From Pedobacter sp. KBW06 (lineage in GTDB: Bacteria > Bacteroidota > Bacteroidia > Sphingobacteriales > Sphingobacteriaceae): a stretch of 64,000 nt of DNA. Each line of letters begins with the position of its first letter. Position 1 is the stretch's first letter. This document shows positions 16,050 through 24,982 of this stretch, piece after piece. Made by a program: the position numbers and the translations under genes. The stretch is taken from the NCBI RefSeq assembly GCF_003852525.1, contig NZ_QAJL01000002.1:810895-874894 (forward strand), written 5' to 3'. Under the pieces are notes generated by a model. The model ran no database searches. It was not told where the DNA came from and worked only from the letters and a program-made list of their open reading frames with translations.

Positions 16050-17717
16050 CTAATCATTATATGGTAGTACAATTTTAAATTCTGTTCCTTTATTCACCCT
16101 GCTTTTTACAGTAATCTCGCCCTTCATAAAGTTAACGAGTTCCTTACAGAAAGCCAAGCCCAGTCCAACGCTTCCATTCTGGTTGTATTGGTTCTGAATG
16201 CGGAAAAACTTTTTAAAGATATTATTAATTTCGGAGGATGGGATTCCAATCCCATGATCCGTAAACCGTAACACTACCCTGCCTTTGATTAAACGGGCAC
16301 TGATGTGTAATTTTTTCCTTTCCGGTGGCGAATATTTATAGGCATTCTCCGCAAGGTTATCAAAAAGACTTCCCAGGAGAACAGGATCGGTCACAAAGGT
16401 AGTAAAGCCGCTCACCTCATAGGTAAAATCAAAATCAGGATGCTTCAGGCGATGGGACTCCACAGTGCTCTCGATAAAATCTTCTATGTAAATCTCATCT
16501 CTGTTTAACTGAATGGCCTTATTTTCAATCTGAGTGAAGGCGAGCAATTTATTCATTAACCCATTCAGCTTATCCGCCTCTTCATCCAGGATCTTTCCAT
16601 ACAGCTTTAACTCCCTGTCGGTAAGAACGGTGGCACTTTTTATATTATTTCCTGCAATCTTAATGACACTGACGGGTGTCTTAAACTCATGCGTCAGGTT
16701 ATTTACAAAATCGTATTGCAGTTTAAACATCCGTTGATTGATGTTCAGGTTCCTGTAAATCAGAAAGGCAACCAGCACCACAATTCCATAAAAAACAAGG
16801 ATTGCGAGGGCAATAGGTAAAAAATAACTGCGGATTTCCCGGTCTACAAATGATTTGGAGGAGATAAAATAAAGTTTATAGTCAGAAAAAGGCCCCGGAA
16901 GCGTAATTTCTGTGCTCAGATAGGCTTGCGAAGTATCTAAAGGATCATAAGTAAGGGGCTGTATCTTGATAAACTGATATAGTAGGGGCCTGGAATTAAT
17001 GATCTTAATCTTGTATGGATCGAGGTGGAAACACATCATATCCTGCTGGTAAACTGGCTGCGGATCCAGTACATTCCTCAGCATTTTTTTATAGGCTTTC
17101 AATTCCTCCATCCTCGGAATATTAAGATAGGTGATCTTATTGGAGCGGACATTACTGAAATTGCTGAACAGCTCATCCTGATCAGGCACCTTAGTGGTGT
17201 CCAGACTTTCAATATACGAAGCCAGTTTCAAGGCCAATCCGTTAAAATCATCTCCTACAATAAAATTCCTGGTATTCTCCCTGGAGAACAACAGCACAGA
17301 ATCCTGCGGGATCAGACTTCCAAACTGATAAATATTTTTCGGTCCGAAGGAGAATTTTCCGGTATTTAATCCATCGCTTACAGGTGTATTCTTTACCTCT
17401 GAATCGTAAAACACCACTTTAGAAACAAAGGGATATTCCAATAACACGGTATCTACAAAGCTGGAAGCCGTAGCAGAATCCAGATACCCGTTATAGTAAG
17501 AGACCTCAGGCAACTTCTTTTGAAAGAAATCATTATATGGCTTAATGCTTTGCTCCAGTACGTTTACCTTCTCTGATACAAATTCATTTTCAATGAATTT
17601 CTTACTAAAATTGTAAGCCAGATATAAAGACAGGCAAAACAATACAGACATCAATACGATGAAAGTAAGGATTAAGGAAAAATTCTTACGATAGCCTGTT
17701 TTTTTTTCTGAGATCAT
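16050..17717 (-). CDS. Membrane sensor histidine kinase
   Basis: A 555-residue kinase: a first membrane segment (about residues 12-35), a periplasmic sensor region of about 250 residues with no family I can name, a second segment (YFLPIALAILVFYGIVVLVAFLIY), then HisKA with H343 in NNLTHEFKTPVSV, and HATPase_c with NAYKYSPPE, DHGIGIP, FKKFFR and GLGLAF. All kinase boxes are intact. It lies 11 nt after the S9-like pseudo-peptidase and 5 nt before the response regulator, on one strand. The periplasmic region and the neighbouring lipoprotein are both on the outer side of the inner membrane, where they could meet. Confidence 0.95.
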   Translation of the reverse strand: MISEKKTGYRKNFSLILTFIVLMSVLFCLSLYLAYNFSKKFIENEFVSEKVNVLEQSIKPYNDFFQKKLPEVSYYNGYLDSATASSFVDTVLLEYPFVSKVVFYDSEVKNTPVSDGLNTGKFSFGPKNIYQFGSLIPQDSVLLFSRENTRNFIVGDDFNGLALKLASYIESLDTTKVPDQDELFSNFSNVRSNKITYLNIPRMEELKAYKKMLRNVLDPQPVYQQDMMCFHLDPYKIKIINSRPLLYQFIKIQPLTYDPLDTSQAYLSTEITLPGPFSDYKLYFISSKSFVDREIRSYFLPIALAILVFYGIVVLVAFLIYRNLNINQRMFKLQYDFVNNLTHEFKTPVSVIKIAGNNIKSATVLTDRELKLYGKILDEEADKLNGLMNKLLAFTQIENKAIQLNRDEIYIEDFIESTVESHRLKHPDFDFTYEVSGFTTFVTDPVLLGSLFDNLAENAYKYSPPERKKLHISARLIKGRVVLRFTDHGIGIPSSEINNIFKKFFRIQNQYNQNGSVGLGLAFCKELVNFMKGEITVKSRVNKGTEFKIVLPYND

Positions 17718-17728
17718 GAGATCCGAAT

Positions 17729-19624
17729 TTACCTGTTTTTAAGATTAGTCTCTAAAAATTGTTCCAGGGCAGTATAAAACTGGTGCCTGCTTTCCTGATT
17801 TTTAGCAGGGAATACGATGCCTTCATTTTCCAGATAGGTTACGTTCACATTTCTCTTTTTAAGGCTTTTTACAAATTGCAGGGATTCGCCGGCATTCGTA
17901 TTCTGATCCTTTACATTCTGACAAATGAATACAGGGATATTGATTCTATCCGTCTGGAATAACGGAGAAGATTTTCGCATCAGGTCCGCATCCGTTAGCG
18001 GGTTTCCGACAATACCGTAATATAGCTGAAGGCTGGTTTTAAGGTAGGGTGGAATAGATTTTAAATAGGCAAATAAATTAATTACGCCAGAATTTGAGGC
18101 AGCACAGGCATAAATTCCAGGGCTCAGATACGAACTGTTTAAAGCAACATTACCGCCAAAGCCTGTTCCATAGATTCCTATTCTCTTCGGATCTGCAATC
18201 TTCTTTCCAATGAGCCAGTTCACGCCATCGCTGATATCACCCTGGATCTTTCCTCCCCATTCTTTAAATCCGGCAGACATAAACGTCTTACCATATCCTG
18301 AAGAGCCGCGATAATTGATCTGAAATACAGCATATCCCCTGTTGGCCAAAAATTGAACTTCTGCGTTATATCCCCATAAATCCCGGCTCACAGGACCGTC
18401 GTGCGGCAATACAACAACCGGCAGCTGAACTGCTTTGACATGTAAAGGGAGGGTGAGATAACCGTTAATCTTAGTTCCGTCCTTCGATTGAAAGCTAACC
18501 GCTTTCATTTCACTCATTTCTCCTTCCCGGATTGCGGAATTAAAATCACTTAACTTCCGAAGTTTTCTTTTGTCGGCAAAATAAAGATAGTAGGAACCAG
18601 GATTCCTGTCGGTAAAGGTCCTGATGACAAATACATTTTCAGCCTTATCACGGGAAAGAATCTGAGTCTCCGTTTTAGGCAACAGACGATCCAGGTCATC
18701 ATAGATGATCTTTATAGAATCGTCCAGGTAATGTTTCTCTTTCTTCCAGGTTTCGTAAGTTAGGAAAGACATCTTTTGTTTCTTTCTCGAGTATTGCGCT
18801 TCGGTAATATTCAGGGTATCATTTCCAAAAAGCACTTTCAGCTCTTTCCCTGTGTTACAATCCACTTCGACCAATGCGCTTTTATCTCTGTTTACACTGG
18901 AAATGGCATAAATGATATTTGGACAGTCATGCTTAAAGGCAACCGGTTTAAAAGTAGTGATGAAATTATTGGTCATGATGGGCTTGAAGACAAGTCCTTC
19001 CTGAGCCCGGTATAACATTGTGGTCGTCCCACCATCTGTACTCACGGCCAGTCTTAATTTTCCTTCTGAGTCCGTTTTCCAATCTGTAATGTTCCCGGGG
19101 TTTTTAGCTGCCATTTCCATGCTTCCATTTCTTACATTGAGCCGGTAAACATCAAAAACAGTGGAATCTCGTTTATTGGAAGAGACCAATAAGAACTTAT
19201 CATCAATCAACTGATCCTCCAAAACCCTCATTTTCCCTTGCTCATTCCTGCTCAACTGCCTTTCATTTACTCCCTCTTTGTTGATGATAAAAATATCTGA
19301 ACGACGTTTTGCCGCATCAATCTCTTTATAATAGATCAGGTCATTGTTGCTCACCCAGAAATAAAAAATAACATTCTTGTCTTTCAGGTGAGTAATTTTC
19401 CTGGCCTTTCCGGTAGCGATATCCTCAATATATAGATTCAGACCTGAATCTTCCAGTTTAAGGTAAGAGATATTCAATCCGTCAGGAGACACGCGATAGG
19501 TAACTTTATCCTGCGATTTAAAAAAATCATCAAGAGGAATAAGACGTGCTTCTCCCTCCTTGTGCTGACAGGCAAAAGCAAGAGCAATTAAAAACAGGAA
19601 AAAGTATCTTTTATATACAATCAT
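17729..19624 (-). CDS. S9 (prolyl oligopeptidase/acylaminoacyl-peptidase)-like lipoprotein lacking catalytic Ser and His
   Basis: A 631-residue lipoprotein (signal MIVYKRYFFLFLIALAFAC). Residues about 30-370 look like the beta-propeller of S9 peptidases and about 390-630 like the alpha/beta-hydrolase domain (PVVVLPHDGPVSRDLWGYN, FLANRGYAVFQINYRGSSGYG, ISDGVNWLIGKKIADPKRIGI). The nucleophile motif GxSxGG reads GTGFGG: G488 replaces Ser. The EGHGF motif reads EGIVF: I603 replaces His. The Asp (D573 in QNVKDQN) remains. So it should have no serine peptidase activity, and is more likely a binding or sensory protein. It is the first gene of the lipoprotein-kinase-regulator run. Confidence 0.88.
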   Translation of the reverse strand: MIVYKRYFFLFLIALAFACQHKEGEARLIPLDDFFKSQDKVTYRVSPDGLNISYLKLEDSGLNLYIEDIATGKARKITHLKDKNVIFYFWVSNNDLIYYKEIDAAKRRSDIFIINKEGVNERQLSRNEQGKMRVLEDQLIDDKFLLVSSNKRDSTVFDVYRLNVRNGSMEMAAKNPGNITDWKTDSEGKLRLAVSTDGGTTTMLYRAQEGLVFKPIMTNNFITTFKPVAFKHDCPNIIYAISSVNRDKSALVEVDCNTGKELKVLFGNDTLNITEAQYSRKKQKMSFLTYETWKKEKHYLDDSIKIIYDDLDRLLPKTETQILSRDKAENVFVIRTFTDRNPGSYYLYFADKRKLRKLSDFNSAIREGEMSEMKAVSFQSKDGTKINGYLTLPLHVKAVQLPVVVLPHDGPVSRDLWGYNAEVQFLANRGYAVFQINYRGSSGYGKTFMSAGFKEWGGKIQGDISDGVNWLIGKKIADPKRIGIYGTGFGGNVALNSSYLSPGIYACAASNSGVINLFAYLKSIPPYLKTSLQLYYGIVGNPLTDADLMRKSSPLFQTDRINIPVFICQNVKDQNTNAGESLQFVKSLKKRNVNVTYLENEGIVFPAKNQESRHQFYTALEQFLETNLKNR

Positions 19625-19948
19625 ATTACTTAATGGCCTGCAAAGCTACACAACCCTGCCTTTCTAAAAAGGCTATACACCAATATTGTTACTTTTATAC
19701 CCCTTTATGTACGGCGTATGATGTTGAATATAATTACTTTTTTGTGGTATGAGAATATAAATGAGTAACATTTAAAATACCGGCATGTATTAATCTTGTG
19801 CACTTAACACATAAATTAACCTATAAATCGTTAATTTTAGGTTCCTGTACACTTTATCTCAATGAAACCATCATCTGCATAACGCCTGTAAAAAACAATG
19901 GCCATGCTTAAGATTGCTTCATAGCTGCTGAAAAACAATTATATTCTG
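19625..19948. other. 324-bp divergent intergenic region
   Basis: It separates the S9-like operon (minus) from the TPR gene (plus). Apart from the minus-strand promoter candidate at 19641-19673 I see only AT-rich sequence; several weak -7-like strings face the TPR gene but none has a convincing -33 partner. No gene or RNA is evident. Confidence 0.6.
19641..19673 (-). promoter_or_regulatory. Candidate promoter and overlapping inverted repeat of the S9-like/HK/RR operon
   Basis: On the minus strand TAGCTTTG (19641-19648) is an exact TAnnTTTG box 16 nt before the start codon at 19624. No TTTG is found at the usual -33 distance. Instead a perfect inverted repeat GCCTTT-N4-AAAGGC occupies 19658-19673, just upstream of the box, where a regulator could bind. 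Consensus and position only. Confidence 0.45.
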
Positions 19949-21757
19949 ATGAAAAAAATAATTTTAATCGTTTCTTTTTGCCTCTCTGCTTTTTATTCTT
20001 CTGCTCAGGAGAATGTAGATGATGCGCTTGCTTATCAGTATTATCAGCAGGGGCAGTTTCAGGAAGCCTCTATATTATTGGAAAAACTCTTTAATAAAAC
20101 AAACAGCGACACGTACTTTGAGCTATATTTCAATTCGTTGTTAAAGATTAAGAAATTTGACGAAGCAGAGAAGCTGGTAAAAAAATTGATCAGACAGAAC
20201 CCGAAGAAACCGGCGTATAGTATTGCCCTTGGGCGTTTTTATCAGGAAAAAGGACAGACAGACGAAGCCAATAAGCAATACCTTCAAGCCATTAATAACC
20301 TCCCTGCAGAAGAGTATAAAATACGGGAGCTTGCCAATAATTTTTACAATTTCCAGGCCTATGACCTGGCCATTACGACCTTTTTACAGGGAAGAAAGCT
20401 GATGAACGACAATAAGCCCTTCACTTTTGAATTGCTGAGCATTTACCGCTATAAAAAGGATAAAAACATGCTGATTCAGGAATACCTGAACGCACTTCCT
20501 GAAATGCCTCAGCTACTTCCCCAGGCAGAAAGCGTATTGTCTACCGTCTTTGAAGACAATTCCGATTACCAGCTTTTACAGTCTGCATTGCTGAAAAAGA
20601 TTCAAAAGGAACCACAAACGGAAATCTATACCAAATTATTAATCTGGCAATACCTGCAACAGCAGGAATATGAAATGGCATTGAGGCAACTGATTGCACA
20701 GGACAAACGGATTAAAGATGATGGCGCAATTCTATATCAGGCCGCCAATACTTTCCTTAGCAATCAGGCTTACCCGGTGGCCATCAAAGCATATGAATAC
20801 TTGTTATTAAAAGGAAAAGAAAATGAGTATTATCTACCGGCTAAGGTGGAGCTCGTCAATGCAAAATACCAATTGGTCATTGCCGGTAAGTTTGAGAAAA
20901 ATGCCATTACAGAACTGGCAGCAGCTTACCAATCCATCCTGGATGAATATGGCAAAACGCCACAAACAGTTTTCGCATTAAAAAAATGGGTAAACCTGCA
21001 GGCCTACTACCTAAATGATCTTGAAAAGGCAGAAAAAGGGTTGGAAGAAGCGCTTAAAATCCCTGGTCTTCCAAATGCGGAAACCGGGCAGCTAAAACTT
21101 GATCTGGGCGACATTTACATTTTAACGCAACAACCCTGGGAAGCCATTCTGCTCTATGAACAAGTAGCCAAACAATTTGAAAATCAGGCTATCGGAAATG
21201 AGGCCAGATACCGGTCGGCAAGACTTTCCTTTTACCAGGGAAATTTTACTTATGCAAAATCACAGGCAGATATTTTAAAGGCCTCAACTTCACAACTCAT
21301 TGCCAATGATGCCCTGAACTTAAGCCTTCTGATTTCAGACAACCTTCAATCGAGTACAGACAGCAGCGCCTTAAAAATGTATGCCGATGCAGAAATGCTT
21401 CAATTCAGAAATCTTCCGGCAAAAGCAATGTTAAAACTGGACAGTATTCCTATTGCTTTTCCAAACAATAGTCTGCTGGATGATATCCTGATGGCTAAAT
21501 CAAGGATCTTCATCAAAAATAATGAAATCAGTCAGGCAATTCTTGTTTTGAAAGAGCTGACAGAGAAACAACATACAAGCATATGGGCAGACGATGCTTT
21601 ATTTACGCTTGCCGGACTTTATGAGAACAATCTAAAAGATAATGAGCAGGCAAAAGTATTGTATCAGAAGCTGATTAATGATTATCCCGGCAGCATGTAT
21701 ACCACTGAAGCACGTAAGCGCTTTAGGAAACTTCGTGGAGATATTATTGGTACATAG
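19949..21757 (+). CDS. Tetratricopeptide-repeat periplasmic protein
   Basis: A 602-residue exported protein (signal MKKIILIVSFCLSAFYSSAQ) made almost wholly of helical TPR-type repeats, e.g. LAYQYYQQGQFQEASILLEKLF, KPAYSIALGRFYQEKGQTDEA and, at the C-terminus, KVLYQKLINDYPGSMYTTEARKRFRKLRG, which is the YbgF/BamD-like form. TPR proteins are scaffolds for envelope assembly; the partner is unknown. The DUF4286 gene follows after 16 nt. Confidence 0.87.
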   Translation: MKKIILIVSFCLSAFYSSAQENVDDALAYQYYQQGQFQEASILLEKLFNKTNSDTYFELYFNSLLKIKKFDEAEKLVKKLIRQNPKKPAYSIALGRFYQEKGQTDEANKQYLQAINNLPAEEYKIRELANNFYNFQAYDLAITTFLQGRKLMNDNKPFTFELLSIYRYKKDKNMLIQEYLNALPEMPQLLPQAESVLSTVFEDNSDYQLLQSALLKKIQKEPQTEIYTKLLIWQYLQQQEYEMALRQLIAQDKRIKDDGAILYQAANTFLSNQAYPVAIKAYEYLLLKGKENEYYLPAKVELVNAKYQLVIAGKFEKNAITELAAAYQSILDEYGKTPQTVFALKKWVNLQAYYLNDLEKAEKGLEEALKIPGLPNAETGQLKLDLGDIYILTQQPWEAILLYEQVAKQFENQAIGNEARYRSARLSFYQGNFTYAKSQADILKASTSQLIANDALNLSLLISDNLQSSTDSSALKMYADAEMLQFRNLPAKAMLKLDSIPIAFPNNSLLDDILMAKSRIFIKNNEISQAILVLKELTEKQHTSIWADDALFTLAGLYENNLKDNEQAKVLYQKLINDYPGSMYTTEARKRFRKLRGDIIGT

Positions 21758-21761
21758 TTCC

Positions 21762-21769
21762 TATCTTTG
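21762..21769 (+). promoter_or_regulatory. TAnnTTTG box 4 nt before the DUF4286 start codon
   Basis: TATCTTTG matches the Bacteroidota -7 consensus exactly, lies between the TPR stop codon and the ATG at 21774, and ends 4 nt before it. If used, transcription would begin at or next to the ATG. No clear -33 element. Confidence 0.35.
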
Positions 21770-21773
21770 CCCT

Positions 21774-22076
21774 ATGTTATTATACAATGTTACTTCAATA
21801 ATTGAAGATGCCACTGCCGACCGTTGGTTGCAGTGGATGCAGGAGTCCCATATTCCGGCAGTAATGTCTACGGGGAAATTTGTTTCTCATCGTTTACTTA
21901 AAGTACTGGACTCTCCAAATGAAGGAGTTACTTACTGTGCCCAATATGTAGTAGACAATATGGCCGATTACCTGGATTATCAGGCAAATCATGCCCCAGC
22001 CTTCCAGGCTGAAGCAGCGGCGAAATTTGAAAATCAGGCGGTTGCCTTTCGCACGCTAATGGAATATGTAATCTAA
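21774..22076 (+). CDS. DUF4286 family protein
   Basis: I start it at the ATG at 21774 (MLLYNVTSIIEDATADRWLQ), giving 100 residues; the open frame extends back into the TPR gene but without homology. The sequence fits DUF4286, a small ferredoxin-like protein family widespread in Bacteroidota (WLQWMQESHIPAVMSTGKF, YCAQYVVDNMADYLDYQ). No function is known to me. It lies between the TPR gene and rfbC, 8 nt ahead of the latter. Confidence 0.88.
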   Translation: MLLYNVTSIIEDATADRWLQWMQESHIPAVMSTGKFVSHRLLKVLDSPNEGVTYCAQYVVDNMADYLDYQANHAPAFQAEAAAKFENQAVAFRTLMEYVI

Positions 22077-22084
22077 TCCCTAAT

Positions 22085-22639
22085 ATGAATATAATAAAAA
22101 CACCCATTGAAGGTCTGCTGATCATAGAACCAAAAGTGTGGAAAGACAATCGTGGCTATTTTTACGAAAGTTTCAATGCAAAAACACTGGCAGATGCAGG
22201 CATCGATGTCAATTTTGTGCAGGACAATCAATCTTTTTCGCAGAAAGGAGCCTTAAGAGGTCTACATGCACAGAAAGCTCCTTTTGATCAGGGTAAACTG
22301 GTCAGAGTAATCCAGGGAAAAGTGATAGATGTAGTAGTTGACATCAGAAAAGGTTCTCCAACCTATGGCAATCACTACGCTATTGAACTTAGCGGAGAAA
22401 ACCACAGACAGCTTTGGGTTCCACCAGGATTTGTACATGGTTTTTTAACCCTTGAAGATGAAACCATTTTCACCTATAAAGTAAGCAACTACTACGATAA
22501 AGACTCAGAAATCGGGGTGATCTGGAACGATGCTGACCTGAACATTCAATGGAGTAAATTTATTCCTGAAAATGAATTTATACTTTCAGATAAAGATCAG
22601 GTGCTTCCTGCTTTTAAAGACTTCAACAGTCCTTTTTAA
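22085..22639 (+). CDS. rfbC: dTDP-4-dehydrorhamnose 3,5-epimerase
   Basis: A 184-residue RmlC-type cupin of normal length. It epimerises C3 and C5 of dTDP-4-keto-6-deoxyglucose in dTDP-L-rhamnose synthesis. Conserved pieces include NRGYFYESFN, FVQDNQSFSQKGALRGLHAQ (with the catalytic His of RGLH), GKVIDVVVDIRKGSPTYG, LWVPPGFVHGFLTLED and the catalytic Tyr region. The other rml genes are not nearby, so it stands apart from a polysaccharide cluster; partners must be elsewhere in the genome. It ends at a strong bidirectional terminator. Confidence 0.95.
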   Translation: MNIIKTPIEGLLIIEPKVWKDNRGYFYESFNAKTLADAGIDVNFVQDNQSFSQKGALRGLHAQKAPFDQGKLVRVIQGKVIDVVVDIRKGSPTYGNHYAIELSGENHRQLWVPPGFVHGFLTLEDETIFTYKVSNYYDKDSEIGVIWNDADLNIQWSKFIPENEFILSDKDQVLPAFKDFNSPF

Positions 22640-22656
22640 TCAGGGATATAACATAA

Positions 22657-22696
22657 AAAAAAGGCGTTCTGAAAAATATCAGAACGCCTTTTTTTA
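22657..22696. terminator. Bidirectional terminator between rfbC and the OmpA gene
   Basis: A 10-11-bp GC-containing stem, AGGCGTTCTGA against TCAGAACGCCT, with a 6-nt loop, flanked by runs of A on the left and T on the right. It serves both the rfbC transcript (plus) and the OmpA transcript (minus). Confidence 0.9.
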
Positions 22697-22709
22697 TGAT
22701 TATAGTCAA

Positions 22710-23555
22710 TTATTGTTTGATCAAATTGTACAATTCATCCAGCTTAGGAGAAAGCACAATTTCTATTCTTCTGTTTTTGCTTCTGCCATCAGCACCGGTA
22801 TTTGGTGCCAGGGGTTGAAATTCACCCTTACCTGTTGCAGTCATACGTACACCTTCTACTTTGGTCACCTCTGTCAGGTAACGAACTACTGAAGTCGACC
22901 GCAATACACTCAGGTCCCAGTTGTCTTTAATCTGTCCAAGGTTGGTAATCTTTTGTGAATCGGTATGTCCTTCTACCGCAATATTAATTTCAGGCTGTTC
23001 CTTCAAAACACCCGCTAACTGGGCAAGTGCCAGCTTTCCTTTTTCGTCAATAATGATACTACCGGAAGGAAACAACAGCTTATCCATAAGGGATACATAT
23101 ACTTTTCCGTTTTTTATTTCTACGGTCAAACCACTCTTGGTAAAACCAAGTAAGGCTTGCTGTAGCTTTTCTTTTAACTGGTTGGTAGCCTCATCCCGCT
23201 TACGCAATACCTCTTCGACTTCTTTTAATCGTTGCTCTCTCTTTTTAAGGTCCTGAGAAAGCTTACTAATCTCCGTAGAGCTATTATCCTTTAACTTGGC
23301 ATAGTTTCCATCCATTTCAGAATACTTACCTCTCAGGTCGTTTAAAGTTGCACTTAAACCTGTCGTGTCCTTTTTCAATCTCGCGATCAATCCTTCCAGG
23401 TATTCTCCCTTCAGGTGTGCCTGCTCCAGGCCGGAACTCAGCGAATCCTGTTTAGCAAGTAAAGCTTTATACTTTTTTGGAGACAAAACTACACAGGCAC
23501 TAAAGGCGGTTGCCAGCAATCCGGCAAATAAAAATAAAACGGTTTTTTTCATCAT
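22710..23555 (-). CDS. OmpA/MotB C-terminal domain lipoprotein
   Basis: A 281-residue lipoprotein (signal with lipobox, LLATAFSAC). Residues about 30-140 form a predicted coiled coil rich in Lys/Glu/Leu heptads; residues about 150-275 are the peptidoglycan-binding OmpA domain (LFPSGSIIIDEKGKLALAQL, IAVEGHTDSQ, WDLSVLRSTSVVRYL, RMTATGKGEFQPLAPN, KNRRIEIVLSP). It should tether an envelope structure to peptidoglycan. The DUF2461 gene ends 2 nt upstream, so the two share a transcript. Confidence 0.92.
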   Translation of the reverse strand: MMKKTVLFLFAGLLATAFSACVVLSPKKYKALLAKQDSLSSGLEQAHLKGEYLEGLIARLKKDTTGLSATLNDLRGKYSEMDGNYAKLKDNSSTEISKLSQDLKKREQRLKEVEEVLRKRDEATNQLKEKLQQALLGFTKSGLTVEIKNGKVYVSLMDKLLFPSGSIIIDEKGKLALAQLAGVLKEQPEINIAVEGHTDSQKITNLGQIKDNWDLSVLRSTSVVRYLTEVTKVEGVRMTATGKGEFQPLAPNTGADGRSKNRRIEIVLSPKLDELYNLIKQ

Positions 23556-23557
23556 AA

Positions 23558-24220
23558 CTATTGCGCTACGGCATTTCTCAAAAATAATATAAAGGGATAG
23601 ACACTTTCAAAAGCATTTGTCAACTGATCAACGATTCCCGGTTTCAAAAAGTCTTCATCTTTCAAAGGATAAACGGCAATAAAGCTTTTCAATTTTAAAA
23701 GTTCTATCTGAGGATGATCGACTTCATATCCTTTAGGGGCATTTTTCAGTTTGTCATCCTGACTCAGTGTAAACGTATTTTTGAAGCTTTTAGCATTTAT
23801 GATGTCCAGAAATTCAGAAGTATTGTAATCAATTTCTTCTCTGATCTTTTTAAGCACCGGAGCTTCCGGCATCCAGAACCCTGCGCCAAAAAAGCATTGT
23901 CCGGGCTGGATATGAAGATAATAACCTGGATCAGGAATTCCTTTTCCCTTCACATTAAATGAAATTCCGTAATTATTTTTATAAGGATCTTTGTTCTTAC
24001 TGAACCGCACGTCCCTGTAAATGCGGAGCAAGCATTTTTTAGCGGGTGTATCTATAGAAAATTCGGGGTCCACTGTGGCAAGTTTAGGGATCAGCTGATC
24101 CACAAATGCCAATACATCATCCTTTGCAGCTTCGTATCTGGCTTTATTTTCCGCAAACCATTCGCGGGTATTATTCTGAGCTACATCGGTTATAAAAGCG
24201 AGTGTTTCTGGTTTAATCAT
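23558..24220 (-). CDS. DUF2461 domain-containing protein
   Basis: A 220-residue protein covering the whole DUF2461 (TIGR02453-type) family: NNTREWFAENKARYEAAKDD, IYRDVRFSKNKDPYKNNYG, GYYLHIQPGQCFFGAGFWMP. Function is unknown. It overlaps the DUF983 stop codon by 4 nt and is followed by the OmpA gene 2 nt later, so these are translationally close neighbours. Confidence 0.92.
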   Translation of the reverse strand: MIKPETLAFITDVAQNNTREWFAENKARYEAAKDDVLAFVDQLIPKLATVDPEFSIDTPAKKCLLRIYRDVRFSKNKDPYKNNYGISFNVKGKGIPDPGYYLHIQPGQCFFGAGFWMPEAPVLKKIREEIDYNTSEFLDIINAKSFKNTFTLSQDDKLKNAPKGYEVDHPQIELLKLKSFIAVYPLKDEDFLKPGIVDQLTNAFESVYPFILFLRNAVAQ

Positions 24221-24615
24221 GGCTTATCGTAATAGGCGTTATACTTAACTTTTGGTGTTAGCCAATGTAATAAAATCACACGGGAATAGCGATAGTTAAA
24301 TGGAGCCAAAATTAAACATCCCGAAAAGATTACGGTGATGTATAACCAAAAAGATTCAAACTCCAGCCAACCTCCCGATAAGATATAAGCGGCAACACCG
24401 AGAGAGATCATCTCTGCACAATTCATCGCATAGCTGACATACATTGCTGCATAAAAATAACCTGGTTCAATCTCGAAGCGAAATGCACAATGACTACAAA
24501 CCGTATTTGTTCGCTGTAGGTTAAACCCATAGAGACTTCCGGTAAAAATATCGCCCCTGCGGCATTGCGGGCATTTCCCATGCACAAGTGCATACAACTT
24601 AGATGTTTTTTGCAT
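24217..24615 (-). CDS. DUF983 domain-containing membrane protein
   Basis: I use the ATG at 24615 (MQKTSKLYALVHGKCPQC), 132 residues; the only longer alternative is a TTG three codons earlier. Two CxxC pairs (KCPQCRRGDIF and VCSHCAFRFE) suggest a zinc-ribbon-like site, and two hydrophobic hairpin segments follow (YFYAAMYVSYAMNCAEMISL, FWLYITVIFSGCLILAPFNY). DUF983 genes often sit close to cytochrome oxidase genes in other bacteria; here the oxidase cluster is 10 kb away. Confidence 0.9.
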   Translation of the reverse strand: MQKTSKLYALVHGKCPQCRRGDIFTGSLYGFNLQRTNTVCSHCAFRFEIEPGYFYAAMYVSYAMNCAEMISLGVAAYILSGGWLEFESFWLYITVIFSGCLILAPFNYRYSRVILLHWLTPKVKYNAYYDKP

Positions 24616-24659
24616 ATCTGTCAAAAACCCGCGAAGAAGCAGGAAGGGTGAATTGAAAC

Positions 24660-24920
24660 TTATTCCGAGATATTAAATACCTGGTCTGTATTTTTCTTAC
24701 GAAACTTTACATACCATAAAATCCCCATCCCCGTAATTAACAGATAAGGAATCGCCAACAGGTAGATAATCCCGGTATTCAGCCCCTTTCCCTGTGTATT
24801 TCCATTTTTAACACTTTGCTCAGCACTAACGGTACACATGGCGCACTGCGCACTGGCAGATGGTATATTGGAAGTAACCAGTAACACCATAAAAAGGAAG
24901 ATAAAAGCTATCTTTTTCAT
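24660..24920 (-). CDS. Small CxxC-containing membrane protein of unknown function
   Basis: An 86-residue protein: a cleavable or uncleaved N-terminal hydrophobic segment ending in SASAQ, then QCAMCTVSAEQSVKNG (a CxxC at residues about 27-30), then one membrane helix (TGIIYLLAIPYLLITGMGILWYV) and a short basic tail. This is a conserved Bacteroidota type as far as I recall, without assigned role; a redox or metal role for the periplasmic CxxC is a guess. It lies 44 nt upstream of the DUF983 gene on the same strand. Confidence 0.75.
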   Translation of the reverse strand: MKKIAFIFLFMVLLVTSNIPSASAQCAMCTVSAEQSVKNGNTQGKGLNTGIIYLLAIPYLLITGMGILWYVKFRKKNTDQVFNISE

Positions 24921-24924
24921 CCAG

Positions 24925-24932
24925 CAAATATA
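24925..24932 (-). promoter_or_regulatory. TAnnTTTG box 4 nt before the CxxC protein start codon
   Basis: TATATTTG on the minus strand matches the -7 consensus exactly and ends 4 nt before the ATG at 24920. No -33 TTTG is evident upstream. Use of it would predict a leaderless message. Confidence 0.35.
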
Positions 24933-24982
24933 AGGAAAGAAGATTAGAGATAAGCGACTTGGTATTGTAAAAAATATTACAT

